Shown piece by piece: positions 43,576 through 52,245 of a stretch of DNA of 64,000 nucleotides (its first letter is position 1; each line of letters starts with the position of its first letter). The notes under the pieces are model-generated. The model was not told the DNA's origin. It ran no database searches and worked only from the letters and a program-made list of their open reading frames with translations. A program made the position numbers and the translations under genes. Source of the DNA: Paenibacillus agri. GTDB lineage: Bacteria > Bacillota > Bacilli > Paenibacillales > Paenibacillaceae. The DNA is taken from assembly GCF_013359945.1 (NCBI RefSeq), contig NZ_JABWCS010000204.1:62001-126000 (forward strand). Direction: 5' to 3'.

Positions 43576-44550
43576 ATGAAACAGGTGACCAAAGGGCAGT
43601 GGGGCGGTTATGATACTTATATTTTGCACAGCCGCGAACTGGAAGTCACGCTTTTGCCGCGACTTGGAAATAACGTGATAGCCTTGAAAGACCTCAAGGA
43701 AGAACGGCAAATTCTGCGACGGCCTGAAGAAAGCGACCTAGATTTTTTTATGCAAAAGCCATATCATTTTGGCATTCCGCTCTTGATCCCACCAGGACGC
43801 ATTCGCAAAGGACAATTTCAATTTGACGGAGCAAGTTATCAATTCGACCAAAACACCGCGGGTGACAATCACATTCATGGCCTGCACAGAACACAGGCTT
43901 GGTGTGTCAGTGACATTGAAGAAGACGAGGATGGCTGCGCCGTAACGACGGAGTTCAACACTGTGGACGATCCACACTGGATGGAGCAGCTGCCTGTGCC
44001 ACTCAAACTTGAAATGACATTTCGGCTGCAGGATGCCAGACTGAAACAGATTCTTAAAGTAACTAACCTTGGTGAACAGCGCATCCCGTTCGGACTTGGC
44101 TATCACACTTGGTTTATGATTGATGGAGAACCTGAACGCTGGAATCTCAAGCTGCCTGTAGAAGGCATCTATGAGCTGAATGAGGAGTTGCTGCCAAGCG
44201 GCAATCTGCTTCCTCTCGGAGATCTTCAGGACCTTAACGAGGGAAAGAACATTCAGGGAACCAACTTTGACACAGCTCTGCGAATCGGCAAAAAACAGCC
44301 TGTAGAGGCTCTATTACTACGCGATGATGGCTACGGACTACGTTATACAGCCGACGAGAATCTCTTCCGTCACTGGGTGCTTTATACAAAAGGACCGGCT
44401 GATCAGTTCCTCTGCATCGAACCCTATACATGGCTTCCCGATGCGCCGAATGTATCGCCAGATCCGGAGTTTACCGGCCTGTTGACACTGGAACCGGGAC
44501 ATAGCATTGAGCTGTCAACCACACTCGAAATGATCCATCCCAATCGCTAA
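43576..44550 (+). CDS. Aldose 1-epimerase family protein
   Basis: 324 residues from ATG at 43576 after AAAGGAG; the frame is open farther upstream but has no ribosome site there. Galactose-mutarotase fold with the substrate/catalytic His in DNHIHGLHR and FGLGYHTWF, and the Glu in LCIEPYTWLPDAPN. It interconverts anomers of hexoses or a related sugar. It belongs to the broad GalM superfamily; the exact sugar cannot be assigned. Divergent from trpS; ended by a strong terminator. Confidence 0.85.
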   Translation: MKQVTKGQWGGYDTYILHSRELEVTLLPRLGNNVIALKDLKEERQILRRPEESDLDFFMQKPYHFGIPLLIPPGRIRKGQFQFDGASYQFDQNTAGDNHIHGLHRTQAWCVSDIEEDEDGCAVTTEFNTVDDPHWMEQLPVPLKLEMTFRLQDARLKQILKVTNLGEQRIPFGLGYHTWFMIDGEPERWNLKLPVEGIYELNEELLPSGNLLPLGDLQDLNEGKNIQGTNFDTALRIGKKQPVEALLLRDDGYGLRYTADENLFRHWVLYTKGPADQFLCIEPYTWLPDAPNVSPDPEFTGLLTLEPGHSIELSTTLEMIHPNR

Positions 44551-44567
44551 TCACAATTATCCGCCCA

Positions 44568-44609
44568 AGCGATCATCCCTTGCATACTGCAGGAGATGAT
44601 CGCTTTTTT
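44568..44609 (+). terminator. Terminator after the aldose epimerase gene
   Basis: AAGCGATCATC/GATGATCGCTT with inner TGCA pairing and six T. Confidence 0.92.
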
Positions 44610-44698
44610 GACTTTCTGCTACGAATTAGAATCATCATAACTTTTAAAATCAATCAGGAAACACTAAAAATTACCATCCTTAAAACCTTTCGAAAAGG

Positions 44699-44729
44699 TG
44701 CATGAATTCATCTCCTAGCGCTCATACTA
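44699..44729 (+). promoter_or_regulatory. Sigma-G-type promoter of the SASP gene
   Basis: TGCATG (44699-44704), 18-nt spacer and CATACTA (44723-44729), close to forespore sigma-G promoters of ssp genes, about 30 nt before the start. Confidence 0.7.
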
Positions 44730-44759
44730 TCTTCACAACGGGCGAAGGAGGTGACAAAC

Positions 44760-44999
44760 ATGGGTCAAGCAGGTCAAAGCCAAGGTCGTGGTAGTCGTTC
44801 CAATAACCTGGTCGTTCCTCAAGCAAACGCTGCTTTGCAACAACTGAAATATGAAGCAGCTCAAGAGCTTGGTGTAACCATCCCTCAAGACGGTTATTAC
44901 GGAAACTACACTTCCCGCGAAACCGGTTCTTTGGGAGGATACATCACCAAACGTCTCGTACAACTGGCAGAGCAACAATTGTCCGGTCGTTCGAACTAG
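44760..44999 (+). CDS. Alpha/beta-type small acid-soluble spore protein
   Basis: 79 residues from ATG after GAAGGAGGTGAC. Both SASP signature blocks are present: KYEAAQELGV and GSLGGYITKRLVQLAEQQL, with the germination-protease site region between the conserved Glu-Leu-Gly residues. Binds and protects spore DNA and supplies amino acids on germination. Expressed in the forespore, as the sigma-G-like promoter indicates. Gln/Gly/Asn-rich N-terminus. Confidence 0.97.
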   Translation: MGQAGQSQGRGSRSNNLVVPQANAALQQLKYEAAQELGVTIPQDGYYGNYTSRETGSLGGYITKRLVQLAEQQLSGRSN

Positions 45000-45062
45000 T
45001 CACACCCTTATCTTAAACGCCTTACTTGGTTAGGCATCACAGCCTATCCTGCAAAGCTTCCC

Positions 45063-45108
45063 AGCCCTCTTGCGCTTCTCTTAACAGAAGCGTGAGGGGG
45101 CTTTTAAT
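45063..45108 (+). terminator. SASP gene terminator
   Basis: AGCCCTC and CGCTTCT pair with AGAAGCG and GAGGGGGCT, then TTTTAAT. Confidence 0.88.
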
Positions 45109-45135
45109 ATTTTGACAATACATTCCCTAATTCCA

Positions 45136-45546
45136 TCAACCCAGGAATTGATCATGTGTGTCGGATTGCGAATTGCGGGGATAACGGATCATCAGATTTG
45201 CCATATTGTAATTAGACTCCAACGTGGCATCCACGATAACCATGCCCTGCCGAACAGCAAATTCATAGCTAATCTCCCCATGGGTCCACCGCCGTTTATA
45301 TTTAAGGCTTTCCAGCGCCATCAACCGGAAGGAAGCCTGCTGCTCGGGGGTCAATCCTTCCGTTTCAGCAGCAAAAGCACCTTTTCTTCCGGATAGAGGA
45401 AGATGGCGAATACCAAACTTTCCAATGACGTTGTTTCGTATTTGCACAAATACCGTGCCGGAAGACAAACCTGACAGTTCTTCTTGCAATTCCTTGAACA
45501 CCAGATCGATCTGTCGCGCCAGCGATAATTGCTCCGTCTTCATCAT
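45136..45546 (-). CDS. Conserved-looking protein of unknown function
   Basis: 136 residues; GAGGAGG precedes ATGATG. N-terminal helix (LARQIDLVFKELQEELSGL), then mixed alpha/beta with VFVQIRNNVIGKFGIRHLPL and YEFAVRQGMVIVDATLESNY. No signal peptide or membrane segment. I do not recognise the family. Monocistronic between the SASP and pepF genes. Confidence 0.7.
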   Translation of the reverse strand: MMKTEQLSLARQIDLVFKELQEELSGLSSGTVFVQIRNNVIGKFGIRHLPLSGRKGAFAAETEGLTPEQQASFRLMALESLKYKRRWTHGEISYEFAVRQGMVIVDATLESNYNMANLMIRYPRNSQSDTHDQFLG

Positions 45547-45734
45547 AAATTTCCTCCTCAGTTATCTTCCTAGCACGCCTTATATAAGGCTTAGGACTCA
45601 ATTATAGGTTAATTACATCAAGCCACACAACATTATTCAACATAATTGGTCAATAATAACTATAAATGCGTATTTTTTATATTGAAAACTAATAATACCT
45701 CCATAAAACTGATCATTTTCGACAATATATAAGC

Positions 45735-45765
45735 AAAAAAAGACCCTCTTTTGAGGGTCTTTTCG
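45735..45765 (-). terminator. pepF terminator
   Basis: AAAGACCCTC/GAGGGTCTTT perfect stem with loop TTTT; minus-strand T run. About 70 nt past the pepF stop. Between it and the next gene (45547-45734) no gene is seen. Confidence 0.88.
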
Positions 45766-45836
45766 CATTAATACCTTATTGTGGCTAAAAAACTCAGCCT
45801 CTAATATGACAAGTTTTCCTTATATCGCCATAAATC

Positions 45837-47636
45837 TTAGGCAAGATGCTCTGTCATCTGCAGGAACTCTTCAATATCAGCAATAATCAGATCCGTAGCT
45901 CCCTGCCAGAAATCGGGCTGAGTCAAATCAACACCCAGATGTTTCGACACCAAATCCTCCAAGGTCATTACACCTGTATCCCGCAGCAAATCGTCGTATT
46001 TGTCCGCAAAGGAAGCTCCTTCTTGCAGAGCGAGGCGGTAAAGTCCCGTACTGAACATATAACCCACAGTGTAAGGGAAATTATAGAAAGGTACATCTGT
46101 GATATAGAAATGCAGCTTGGATGCCCAGAAATGAGGATGGTAGCTGGAAAGAACCCCGTTGAAGGCCTCCTTCTGCGCTTCCTCCATCAAGGCAGACAGC
46201 TCTTCTGCACTGACAACACCTTGCTTGCGTTTTTCGTAAAAGCGGGTTTCGAACAGGAAGCGGGCATGGATGTTCATAAAGAACGCCACACTTCTTTGAA
46301 TTTTGGACTCCAGAAGAGCCAGTTTCTCTTCAGGATTAACGGCTGCCTTCACCTGTGCATCGGATATGATCGCTTCAGCGAAGGTGGAAGCAGTCTCCGC
46401 CACGTTCATCGCATAATTCTGATTGAACACCGGTTGATCCTTCAGCAGGTAGGAATGATAAGCATGTCCCAGTTCATGTGCCAGCGTGGACACATTAGAA
46501 GCCGTACCGCTGTAAGTCATAAAAATACGGGATTCCTTGCTCTCCGGGAATGTGACGCAGAAGCCGCCCGGACGCTTTCCTGCACGGTCTTCGACTTCAA
46601 TCCAGTTTTTGTCGAAGGCTTCTTCGGCGAAATCCGCCATCTTCGGACTGAAATTGCGGAATTGTGCAATAATGTCTTGTGCTGCCTGATCGTAGGAGAT
46701 TTTGCCGTTAGCGTTGCCGACAGGCGCTTCGACATCCACCCAGGATAGAGACTCCAGACCAAGCAGCTTCGCTTTGCGCTGCAAATAGGAGACCAGAGCT
46801 GGTTTGTTGCGGTTAATGACATCCCACATTACATCCAGCGTCTCGCGGGTCATGCGGTTGATACCCAGTGGCTCTTTGAGAATGTCGTCCCAGCCGCGGC
46901 CATTGTAAAGGTTCACGCGGAAGCCGGCCAGATGGTTCAATGTATCCGCACAGTAATCCTCAACACCGCCCCAAGCTTCTTCCCACTTGGCGAACATCGC
47001 GGAGCGGACAGCCGGATCGGCATCATCCAGTTTGTTGAAGGCCTGACCAGCAGATAGTACACGGCTGCCTTCTTCATCTTCAAAAGGAATCTTGATGGAG
47101 GAAACGATCGTCTCATAGTGCTCACTCCAGCCATGGTATCCGTCTACTGCCAATGACAGGGCCAGGCTTTCCAGTTCAGGGCTCATTTTCTCGCGGGCCA
47201 GACTGCGGCTCTCACTAAGCACGAAAGATAGTGGAGCAATTTCTGGCCGGGCTATCCACTCCCCCCATACTTCATCAGAGGTTTGGCGCAGCACATTGTC
47301 AAATTGCGAGCTGACACCTTCGAAGCGGGCACGCAGTCCAGATACTTTAGAAGACAGACGCACAGCACCTTTATCCTGCTGATTCTGTGCGCCAAGGCAC
47401 CCTGTGAACTCCGCAGCCTGCACCAGACGACCAGTGCAACTCTGCAACAGTTCGATCACGCTGTCCAAAGCCTCTGTTCCTTTGACATCAGCCGGGGAGA
47501 CGGAAGCTTGCACTTGCTGCTGCAAAGTGTCAATATCCCCCTCCAGTTTATGGAGGAAGCTTTCGAACTCGGGAGAAGCTGAGCCTCCGTTAAAAATGGA
47601 GTCCAATTCCCAGGTTAACGATAACGGTTGTTTCAT
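45837..47636 (-). CDS. pepF: Oligoendopeptidase F (M3 family)
   Basis: Cytosolic zinc metallopeptidase that degrades short peptides. 599 residues. Zinc motif H387-E-L-G-H391 followed by the third ligand Glu in NVAETASTFAEA. M3B family architecture: alpha-helical N-terminal lid and C-terminal catalytic bowl with the conserved YNFPYTVGYMF. AAGGAATGG precedes the ATG. Equivalent to YjbG, whose B. subtilis neighbourhood also holds the truncated haemoglobin and NAD kinase genes found here. Confidence 0.95.
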   Translation of the reverse strand: MKQPLSLTWELDSIFNGGSASPEFESFLHKLEGDIDTLQQQVQASVSPADVKGTEALDSVIELLQSCTGRLVQAAEFTGCLGAQNQQDKGAVRLSSKVSGLRARFEGVSSQFDNVLRQTSDEVWGEWIARPEIAPLSFVLSESRSLAREKMSPELESLALSLAVDGYHGWSEHYETIVSSIKIPFEDEEGSRVLSAGQAFNKLDDADPAVRSAMFAKWEEAWGGVEDYCADTLNHLAGFRVNLYNGRGWDDILKEPLGINRMTRETLDVMWDVINRNKPALVSYLQRKAKLLGLESLSWVDVEAPVGNANGKISYDQAAQDIIAQFRNFSPKMADFAEEAFDKNWIEVEDRAGKRPGGFCVTFPESKESRIFMTYSGTASNVSTLAHELGHAYHSYLLKDQPVFNQNYAMNVAETASTFAEAIISDAQVKAAVNPEEKLALLESKIQRSVAFFMNIHARFLFETRFYEKRKQGVVSAEELSALMEEAQKEAFNGVLSSYHPHFWASKLHFYITDVPFYNFPYTVGYMFSTGLYRLALQEGASFADKYDDLLRDTGVMTLEDLVSKHLGVDLTQPDFWQGATDLIIADIEEFLQMTEHLA

Positions 47637-47767
47637 GTGTATTCACCATTCCTTTTCTCACATTTGCTTTTCTTTGTAATTGGCCAAGAGCCGTGGTAAA
47701 GTGGATTACAATATTGGAACTATCCATAAGCCTGCGCTGCATGGCAACCACTTAAGGAGGATTCATA

Positions 47768-47956
47768 ATGAAGCCGCTGCAAATTTCGCCAGAAACGGCC
47801 ATTGCCCTGTCCAAACAGCTTGGTGTTCCCTTGGAACACTTGATGCATATGCCCCAACATATTTTGCTGCAAAAGATAGCTGAGCTATCCAAGAAGAACA
47901 CAACACAGGCCGAAGACGGGCCGGAATTGCCTTCATCCGGGAAGGATGGACAATGA
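47768..47956 (+). CDS. YycC-like small protein
   Basis: 62 residues; AAGGAGG precedes the ATG. The core KPLQISPETAIALSKQLGVP and LEHLMHMPQHILLQKIAEL matches the short YycC family of Bacillales, function unknown. The family consists of a helical, Met/His-containing core with variable tail. The stop overlaps the next start (ATGA), so the two are translationally coupled. Confidence 0.75.
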   Translation: MKPLQISPETAIALSKQLGVPLEHLMHMPQHILLQKIAELSKKNTTQAEDGPELPSSGKDGQ

Positions 47957-48183
47957 TCCCTTTCAGCCACACCTGGCCTTATGACATTATACTGGGCGAT
48001 ATGTACGTGCAATACTGCCCGTTCTGTACCCATGAGAATGTGCTGCTGCCCCTAAAACCGAAAGAACTGCCTCTTATCCGTGATGGCAAGAAGCGACTTC
48101 TGGTCTTTCCCTGCTGCAGCACCAGCCTCACGGTCATCGACAACGATGCCGACTATCTGCTGTTCGACCGCGCCGTAAGATGA
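47953..48183 (+). CDS. Small Cys-rich protein coupled to the YycC-like gene
   Basis: 76 residues beginning within the previous stop codon. Cys pairs in YCPFCTHEN (about 22-25) and FPCCSTS (about 53-55) could bind zinc. Short beta-rich core. No family recognised; not a rubredoxin or ferredoxin by spacing. Ends before a strong terminator. Confidence 0.75.
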   Translation: MIPFSHTWPYDIILGDMYVQYCPFCTHENVLLPLKPKELPLIRDGKKRLLVFPCCSTSLTVIDNDADYLLFDRAVR

Positions 48184-48240
48184 CTTTAGCGTAAAAAGAG
48201 GACAGGCAACGGGCCGTTTAGGAAGTCCCAGCCGATGGCA

Positions 48241-48273
48241 AAGCGCAGAGAGGAGCTCCTCTCTGCGCTTTTT
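48241..48273 (+). terminator. Terminator of the YycC-like operon
   Basis: Perfect 14-bp self-complementary stem AAGCGCAGAGAGGA followed by TTTTT. Confidence 0.92.
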
Positions 48274-48313
48274 CTATGTCTCCAGCCAGAGGAGGAACAT
48301 AGCTCACGTACCG

Positions 48314-49027
48314 TTAGCTTCCTACCGAATCGGAAGGAAGTCCATCCTCGCTAATCTCTTCACCACGCATCTGCTCACGCAGAATCGTCCATTGCTCACG
48401 TGCGGCCCGGATCATCGCTGCATCCATAATCCGCTGATCATTCACCAGGCGGGAGAACCATTTGACTGCATCAGAGAAATTACCTGTGCGCCGGTTAAGC
48501 TCTCCAATGAGGAACATCAGCCGGGCATCATTTCCGCCGATACCATCGCCCTCATACACCTTGATATAAGCGTCTAGAGAGTACTGCAGAAAGCGCATCT
48601 CCTGCGGCGTGTCTCCCTGATAGCGGTACAACCAGGCGATATGATGGAGCAGGCTCGCTATAATGCGATCCTTGTCATTGATGCTCTGGGCACACAATAG
48701 CGCGAGCTTATATGTCTCCAGTGCTTCTCCCCAGCTACGCTTCTCACCGAAGTCACGCGTTTTCCAGCGTTTTCCGACCTGATCATTAAAGGCTTTGCGC
48801 TGCCAATCAGCAAGCTTGTCCGCAGAATTCTCTGTAGAGGCAAATCCGCATTGCGGGCAGACTCTCACAACATAATAATCCGGATTCTCATTCTTGTAAT
48901 AAGAACAAAAATCCGCATCGCGGCGTTCTGCTTTTTTGAGGCTGGGCCGTACCCGGGAGGTTAAAAACTCGTGTTCACAGTTACAGCACTGAACCTTGAT
49001 GGAATACAAAGGTATTAATTCTGTCAA
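48314..49027 (-). CDS. DUF2225 zinc-ribbon/TPR-like protein
   Basis: 237 residues. N-terminal Cys pairs CCNCEHEF and CPQCGFAS form a zinc-ribbon; C-terminal helices (ALETYKLALLCAQ, HHIAWLYRYQGD, ARLMFLIGELNRRTGN) resemble TPR repeats. This is the DUF2225 layout, function unknown. Lies 33 nt downstream of the truncated haemoglobin gene on the same strand. Confidence 0.88.
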   Translation of the reverse strand: MTELIPLYSIKVQCCNCEHEFLTSRVRPSLKKAERRDADFCSYYKNENPDYYVVRVCPQCGFASTENSADKLADWQRKAFNDQVGKRWKTRDFGEKRSWGEALETYKLALLCAQSINDKDRIIASLLHHIAWLYRYQGDTPQEMRFLQYSLDAYIKVYEGDGIGGNDARLMFLIGELNRRTGNFSDAVKWFSRLVNDQRIMDAAMIRAAREQWTILREQMRGEEISEDGLPSDSVGS

Positions 49028-49060
49028 ATGCCCTCATTCCTTTCGCCATAGAACCTTATC

Positions 49061-49468
49061 TTATTCTTGGGGCATGTTCACAAAGTGATGCGCAGGGCCA
49101 GCCAGGCGATTTAATACAAAAGAACGCAGGGGCTCCTCCACTTCTCTCTCCTCCAGCGCTTCTTTCATGCACTGCAGCCATTCCTCTGCACGCTCCGGGG
49201 TAATCGGAACATGCATATGCCGGGCTCTCATCATGGGATGCCCGTGAAGCTCAGAGAAGAGCGCAGGGCCGCCAAAGAATTGGCTCAGGAATTGATACTG
49301 CTTCTCCAGGACAGGCGCAATGTCCTCGGGGAACAATGGACCAAGCTGTGGGTGGGCTTGAACTTTGCTATAGAAGACCTCCACCAGGCGGTGAAGACCT
49401 TCAGCGCCCCCCAGGTTAACATATATACTGTCATTTGGATTCATTGAAAAGTACCAGCTTTCTTCCAT
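49061..49468 (-). CDS. Group II truncated haemoglobin (trHbO)
   Basis: 135 residues. Globin 2-on-2 fold: LGGAEGLHRLVEVFYSKV, LFPEDI, FLSQFFGGPALFSELHGHPMMRARHMHVPI with proximal His and the group-II Trp in AEEWLQCM. Binds O2/NO; family members protect against or sense reactive nitrogen and oxygen. Equivalent to B. subtilis YjbI. The first ATG has no clear ribosome site; the internal Met at residue 9 is an alternative. Probable operon with the DUF2225 gene. Confidence 0.92.
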   Translation of the reverse strand: MEESWYFSMNPNDSIYVNLGGAEGLHRLVEVFYSKVQAHPQLGPLFPEDIAPVLEKQYQFLSQFFGGPALFSELHGHPMMRARHMHVPITPERAEEWLQCMKEALEEREVEEPLRSFVLNRLAGPAHHFVNMPQE

Positions 49469-49558
49469 AATAATGTAACGGCCTTTTCATTATACCAAAA
49501 AAACAGCCTATAATGATATCTGTCCCGAGGACTTCAAATCTTGCATACTGCGTATAGA

Positions 49559-49592
49559 CAAAAAAGACGCTAAACGATTGTTTAGCGTCATT
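49559..49592 (-). terminator. Terminator of the 31-codon gene
   Basis: GACGCTAAAC/GTTTAGCGTC stem, minus-strand T run of six. Confidence 0.85.
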
Positions 49593-49601
49593 ATTACATA
49601 T

Positions 49602-49697
49602 TCAATAGGTCCGAAAGTCCTCATCACCAGGCGGGACGAGGGAAGCACGGATCACATATACAAAAGCACAAACCAGCACTCCGGCAACTATGCTCAT
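49602..49697 (-). CDS. Putative 31-residue membrane peptide
   Basis: ATG at 49697 follows GGAGTG by 8 nt; the frame encodes a hydrophobic helix (MSIVAGVLVCAFVYVIRASL) and an acidic tail (PPGDEDFRTY), and the stop is 10 nt before a perfect terminator. Similar tiny one-helix peptides serve as oxidase subunits or sporulation factors, but no family is recognised. The package of ribosome site, helix and terminator argues it is real. Confidence 0.55.
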   Translation of the reverse strand: MSIVAGVLVCAFVYVIRASLVPPGDEDFRTY

Positions 49698-49894
49698 CAC
49701 CATCACTCCATCCCTAATTATCTGATGTACAGCGGTGTTGTATTTATTAATTTTATAATATCACAAATTCAACCGAAAAGCACAGACATTTGTAACCGCT
49801 TTCCTTGTTTTTTTGTGTCTTTTGTCCTTCTTTTTTGTGCTGTTTGTCCCTGTTTTTGCATATCTTCTTAGCAATAGACCTGGAGGCATAAATC

Positions 49895-51133
49895 ATGATC
49901 ATGAAAAGAATAGGTGGCCCTTTGCTGGCTTTCGGGCTGGCGGGCTGCATGGTACTGATGCTGGTACATCCCGGATCATCCCTTACCGCTGCACTGCGCG
50001 GACTCTCCATCTGGTGGGATGTTCTGTTTCCGTCGCTGTTCCCTTTCTTCGTCATCTCCGAGATGATGCTGGGCTTTGGTGTAGTCCATCTCTTTGGTAC
50101 CTTGCTTGATCCATTGATGCGCCCGCTGTTTCGTATACCAGGCAGCGGCGGTTTCGTAGCCGCCATGGGATATGTCTCAGGATACCCCGTTGGCGCCAAA
50201 TTAACCGCCAAGCTGCGTGAGCAGAACTTGATTACTCGGGTAGAAGGAGAACGGCTGGTGGCTTTCACCACCTCTTCCGATCCTATTTTCCTGCTTGGCG
50301 CGGTTTCTGTCGGATTTTTTCACGACGCGTCTTTGGGCCTAATCCTGGCCATTTCTCATTATGGCGGCGGGCTGCTAGTCGGGCTGTTGATGTCTCTTCA
50401 TGGCCGGAGGGCAGCGGCCACCCCCGATCTTTCCATCACCGCGCCTGTGCAGCCCCACACGGGACAAGGTATGGGCAGGATTCGCACTGCGCTGTCTGCG
50501 ATGGCTGAGGCCCGGCGCAGGGATGGCCGAAGCCTGGGTGAGATCATGAAAGATGCTATTCAGTCCTCTTTAAAACTTATTATTGTCGTCGGCGGCCTAG
50601 TTGTATTCTTCAGCGTGCTGATGGAGTTACTATCGCGCGCCGGCATCATGTCGTCGCTCTTCACTCTTGTAGGGGCCCTGCTGTCCCTGATCGGCTTTTC
50701 ACCGGAGCTAGCGCAAGCTTTGGTAGGCGGATTCTTCGAAGTCACCCTCGGCGTCCGTTCCGCCGGGGAAGCAGCCTCTGCCGTGCCGCTTCACTTCAAA
50801 ATCGCAGCAGCGGCCTTCATCCTGTCCTGGGGCGGTCTGTCTGTCCACGCCCAGGTCGCAAGCATTCTGAACGGCACGGGGCTGCGCTACCTGCCGTTCA
50901 TGATCGCACGCCTGGTGCATGGCGTGCTCGCGGCGAGCCTCGCCTTGCTGCTATGGCAGCCCGTCGCTGGCGGCCGGCTGGTGGCGGCCTGGAGCCACTG
51001 GCCTCCCGCAGCCTCACTTTCAACTGCCGGCTCCAGCCTCGGCGCGAGCCTTGTGCTACTCGGCCTACTCCTTAGCGTAGCCCTCTTGCTGGCGCTGGTG
51101 CTGTCCCTGCTGCGGCTGCACCGCAAGGGCTGA
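49895..51133 (+). CDS. ylbJ: Sporulation integral membrane protein YlbJ
   Basis: 412 residues, about ten membrane helices with the two-fold nucleoside-transporter (Gate) pattern: WWDVLFPSLFPFFVISEMML and GYVSGYPVGAKLTAKLREQ, then FEVTLGVRSAGEA and ILSWGGLSVHAQVAS. YlbJ is needed for spore cortex formation in B. subtilis and is expressed in the mother cell. Start after GGAGG; a second ATG 6 nt in is equally possible. GC rises sharply in the last third. Confidence 0.92.
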   Translation: MIMKRIGGPLLAFGLAGCMVLMLVHPGSSLTAALRGLSIWWDVLFPSLFPFFVISEMMLGFGVVHLFGTLLDPLMRPLFRIPGSGGFVAAMGYVSGYPVGAKLTAKLREQNLITRVEGERLVAFTTSSDPIFLLGAVSVGFFHDASLGLILAISHYGGGLLVGLLMSLHGRRAAATPDLSITAPVQPHTGQGMGRIRTALSAMAEARRRDGRSLGEIMKDAIQSSLKLIIVVGGLVVFFSVLMELLSRAGIMSSLFTLVGALLSLIGFSPELAQALVGGFFEVTLGVRSAGEAASAVPLHFKIAAAAFILSWGGLSVHAQVASILNGTGLRYLPFMIARLVHGVLAASLALLLWQPVAGGRLVAAWSHWPPAASLSTAGSSLGASLVLLGLLLSVALLLALVLSLLRLHRKG

Positions 51134-51246
51134 CCGCTGAGGCTCTGTGATCAGCTTTGCTCTTTTACACCCTCAAATATTGTGTTCCGCATCAAGATTG
51201 ATTATGATCGGTGTATGACTGAATTAAACAAAGGAGCCTGTACATC

Positions 51247-52050
51247 TTGAGATATTATGTTCTGGACCGCGGTGATGATCTGTCCATCAATCTTGCGGAG
51301 CAATTTCACAAGCTGGCGGCGGAGCGAAACCTGGAGCTGGATGCCGAGTCCCCGGAGATTGTCATCTCAATTGGTGGAGATGGCACGATGCTTCATGCTT
51401 TTCACACCTTTATCGACCGCATTCCGAATCTGGCGTTTGTAGGCGTGCATACAGGCCACCTCGGCTTCTATGCTGACTGGAAGGCGCAGGAGTTGCCTAC
51501 CCTGATCGACTATATGTGCGGGACGGAAAATGGAAATCCAAAAAAGCCGAGAATTGTGCAGTACCCTCTGTTAGAACTGGAAATTCACAAGAAATCCGGG
51601 TCCACCTCCCACATTGCGCTGAATGAATTCACCCTTAAAGGGGTGGATGGTACCGTAGTCATCCAGATTGACATTAATGACGTGTCGTTTGAGATGTTTC
51701 GGGGGGACGGAATTTGTATCTCCACCCCTTCCGGCAGTACCGCATATAATAAAAGCCTTGGCGGTGCTATGGTTCACCCTACCATTGAGGCTCTGCAGAT
51801 TTCGGAAATTGCTTCCATTAACAACCGTGTGTTCCGCACGATGGGTTCACCACTACTGCTGCCGAAGCATCATCACACCGATATCTTTTCACGCAAAGAG
51901 CAGCGTCTGCTATTAACAGTGGACCATGTCAATATACCGGTCGATGATCTGATTTCCGTGCGCTGTCAGGTATCCTCCAAAAAAATCAGCTTTGCCCGCT
52001 ACCGCCCGTTCCCGTTCTGGAACCGTGTTCGCGAAGCTTTTCTCGTCTAG
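51247..52050 (+). CDS. nadK: NAD kinase
   Basis: Phosphorylates NAD to NADP. 267 residues, TTG start after AAAGGAG. GGDGT motif (43-47), the NE of ALNEFTLK, and TPSGSTAYNKSLGGA are the diagnostic blocks. Closest in pattern to B. subtilis NadF (YjbN), including the ending FARYRPFPFWNRV. Supplies NADP for the nearby FNR and biosynthesis generally. Confidence 0.96.
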   Translation: MRYYVLDRGDDLSINLAEQFHKLAAERNLELDAESPEIVISIGGDGTMLHAFHTFIDRIPNLAFVGVHTGHLGFYADWKAQELPTLIDYMCGTENGNPKKPRIVQYPLLELEIHKKSGSTSHIALNEFTLKGVDGTVVIQIDINDVSFEMFRGDGICISTPSGSTAYNKSLGGAMVHPTIEALQISEIASINNRVFRTMGSPLLLPKHHHTDIFSRKEQRLLLTVDHVNIPVDDLISVRCQVSSKKISFARYRPFPFWNRVREAFLV

Positions 52051-52103
52051 GTCAAACACCGGGACGGCCCAGTTTTGACCCGCATAATTGTACTAAACAC
52101 AAG

Positions 52104-52134
52104 GGCCGGGGATAACTATATCTCCGGCTTTTTC
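52104..52134 (+). terminator. nadK terminator
   Basis: GCCGGGGATA/TATCTCCGGC stem (one G-U), followed by TTTTT. Confidence 0.85.
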
Positions 52135-52173
52135 ATGCTGACAAAACTACCGAATACAGCTAACATGATTCGA

Positions 52174-52202
52174 TAGACTAGAGAGAATTCAAATGGTATA
52201 AT
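52174..52202 (+). promoter_or_regulatory. Promoter of the copper-amine-oxidase-domain gene
   Basis: TAGACT (52174-52179), 17-nt spacer, extended -10 TGGTATAAT (TATAAT at 52197-52202). Confidence 0.55.
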
Positions 52203-52245
52203 GAGCCTATTTTACAAAGTGTTCCATATTAAAGGAGAGAATCTG

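Noticed and set aside
45846..46748. 300-codon plus-strand frame opposite pepF
   Set aside because: Antisense shadow of the M3 peptidase; no ribosome site.
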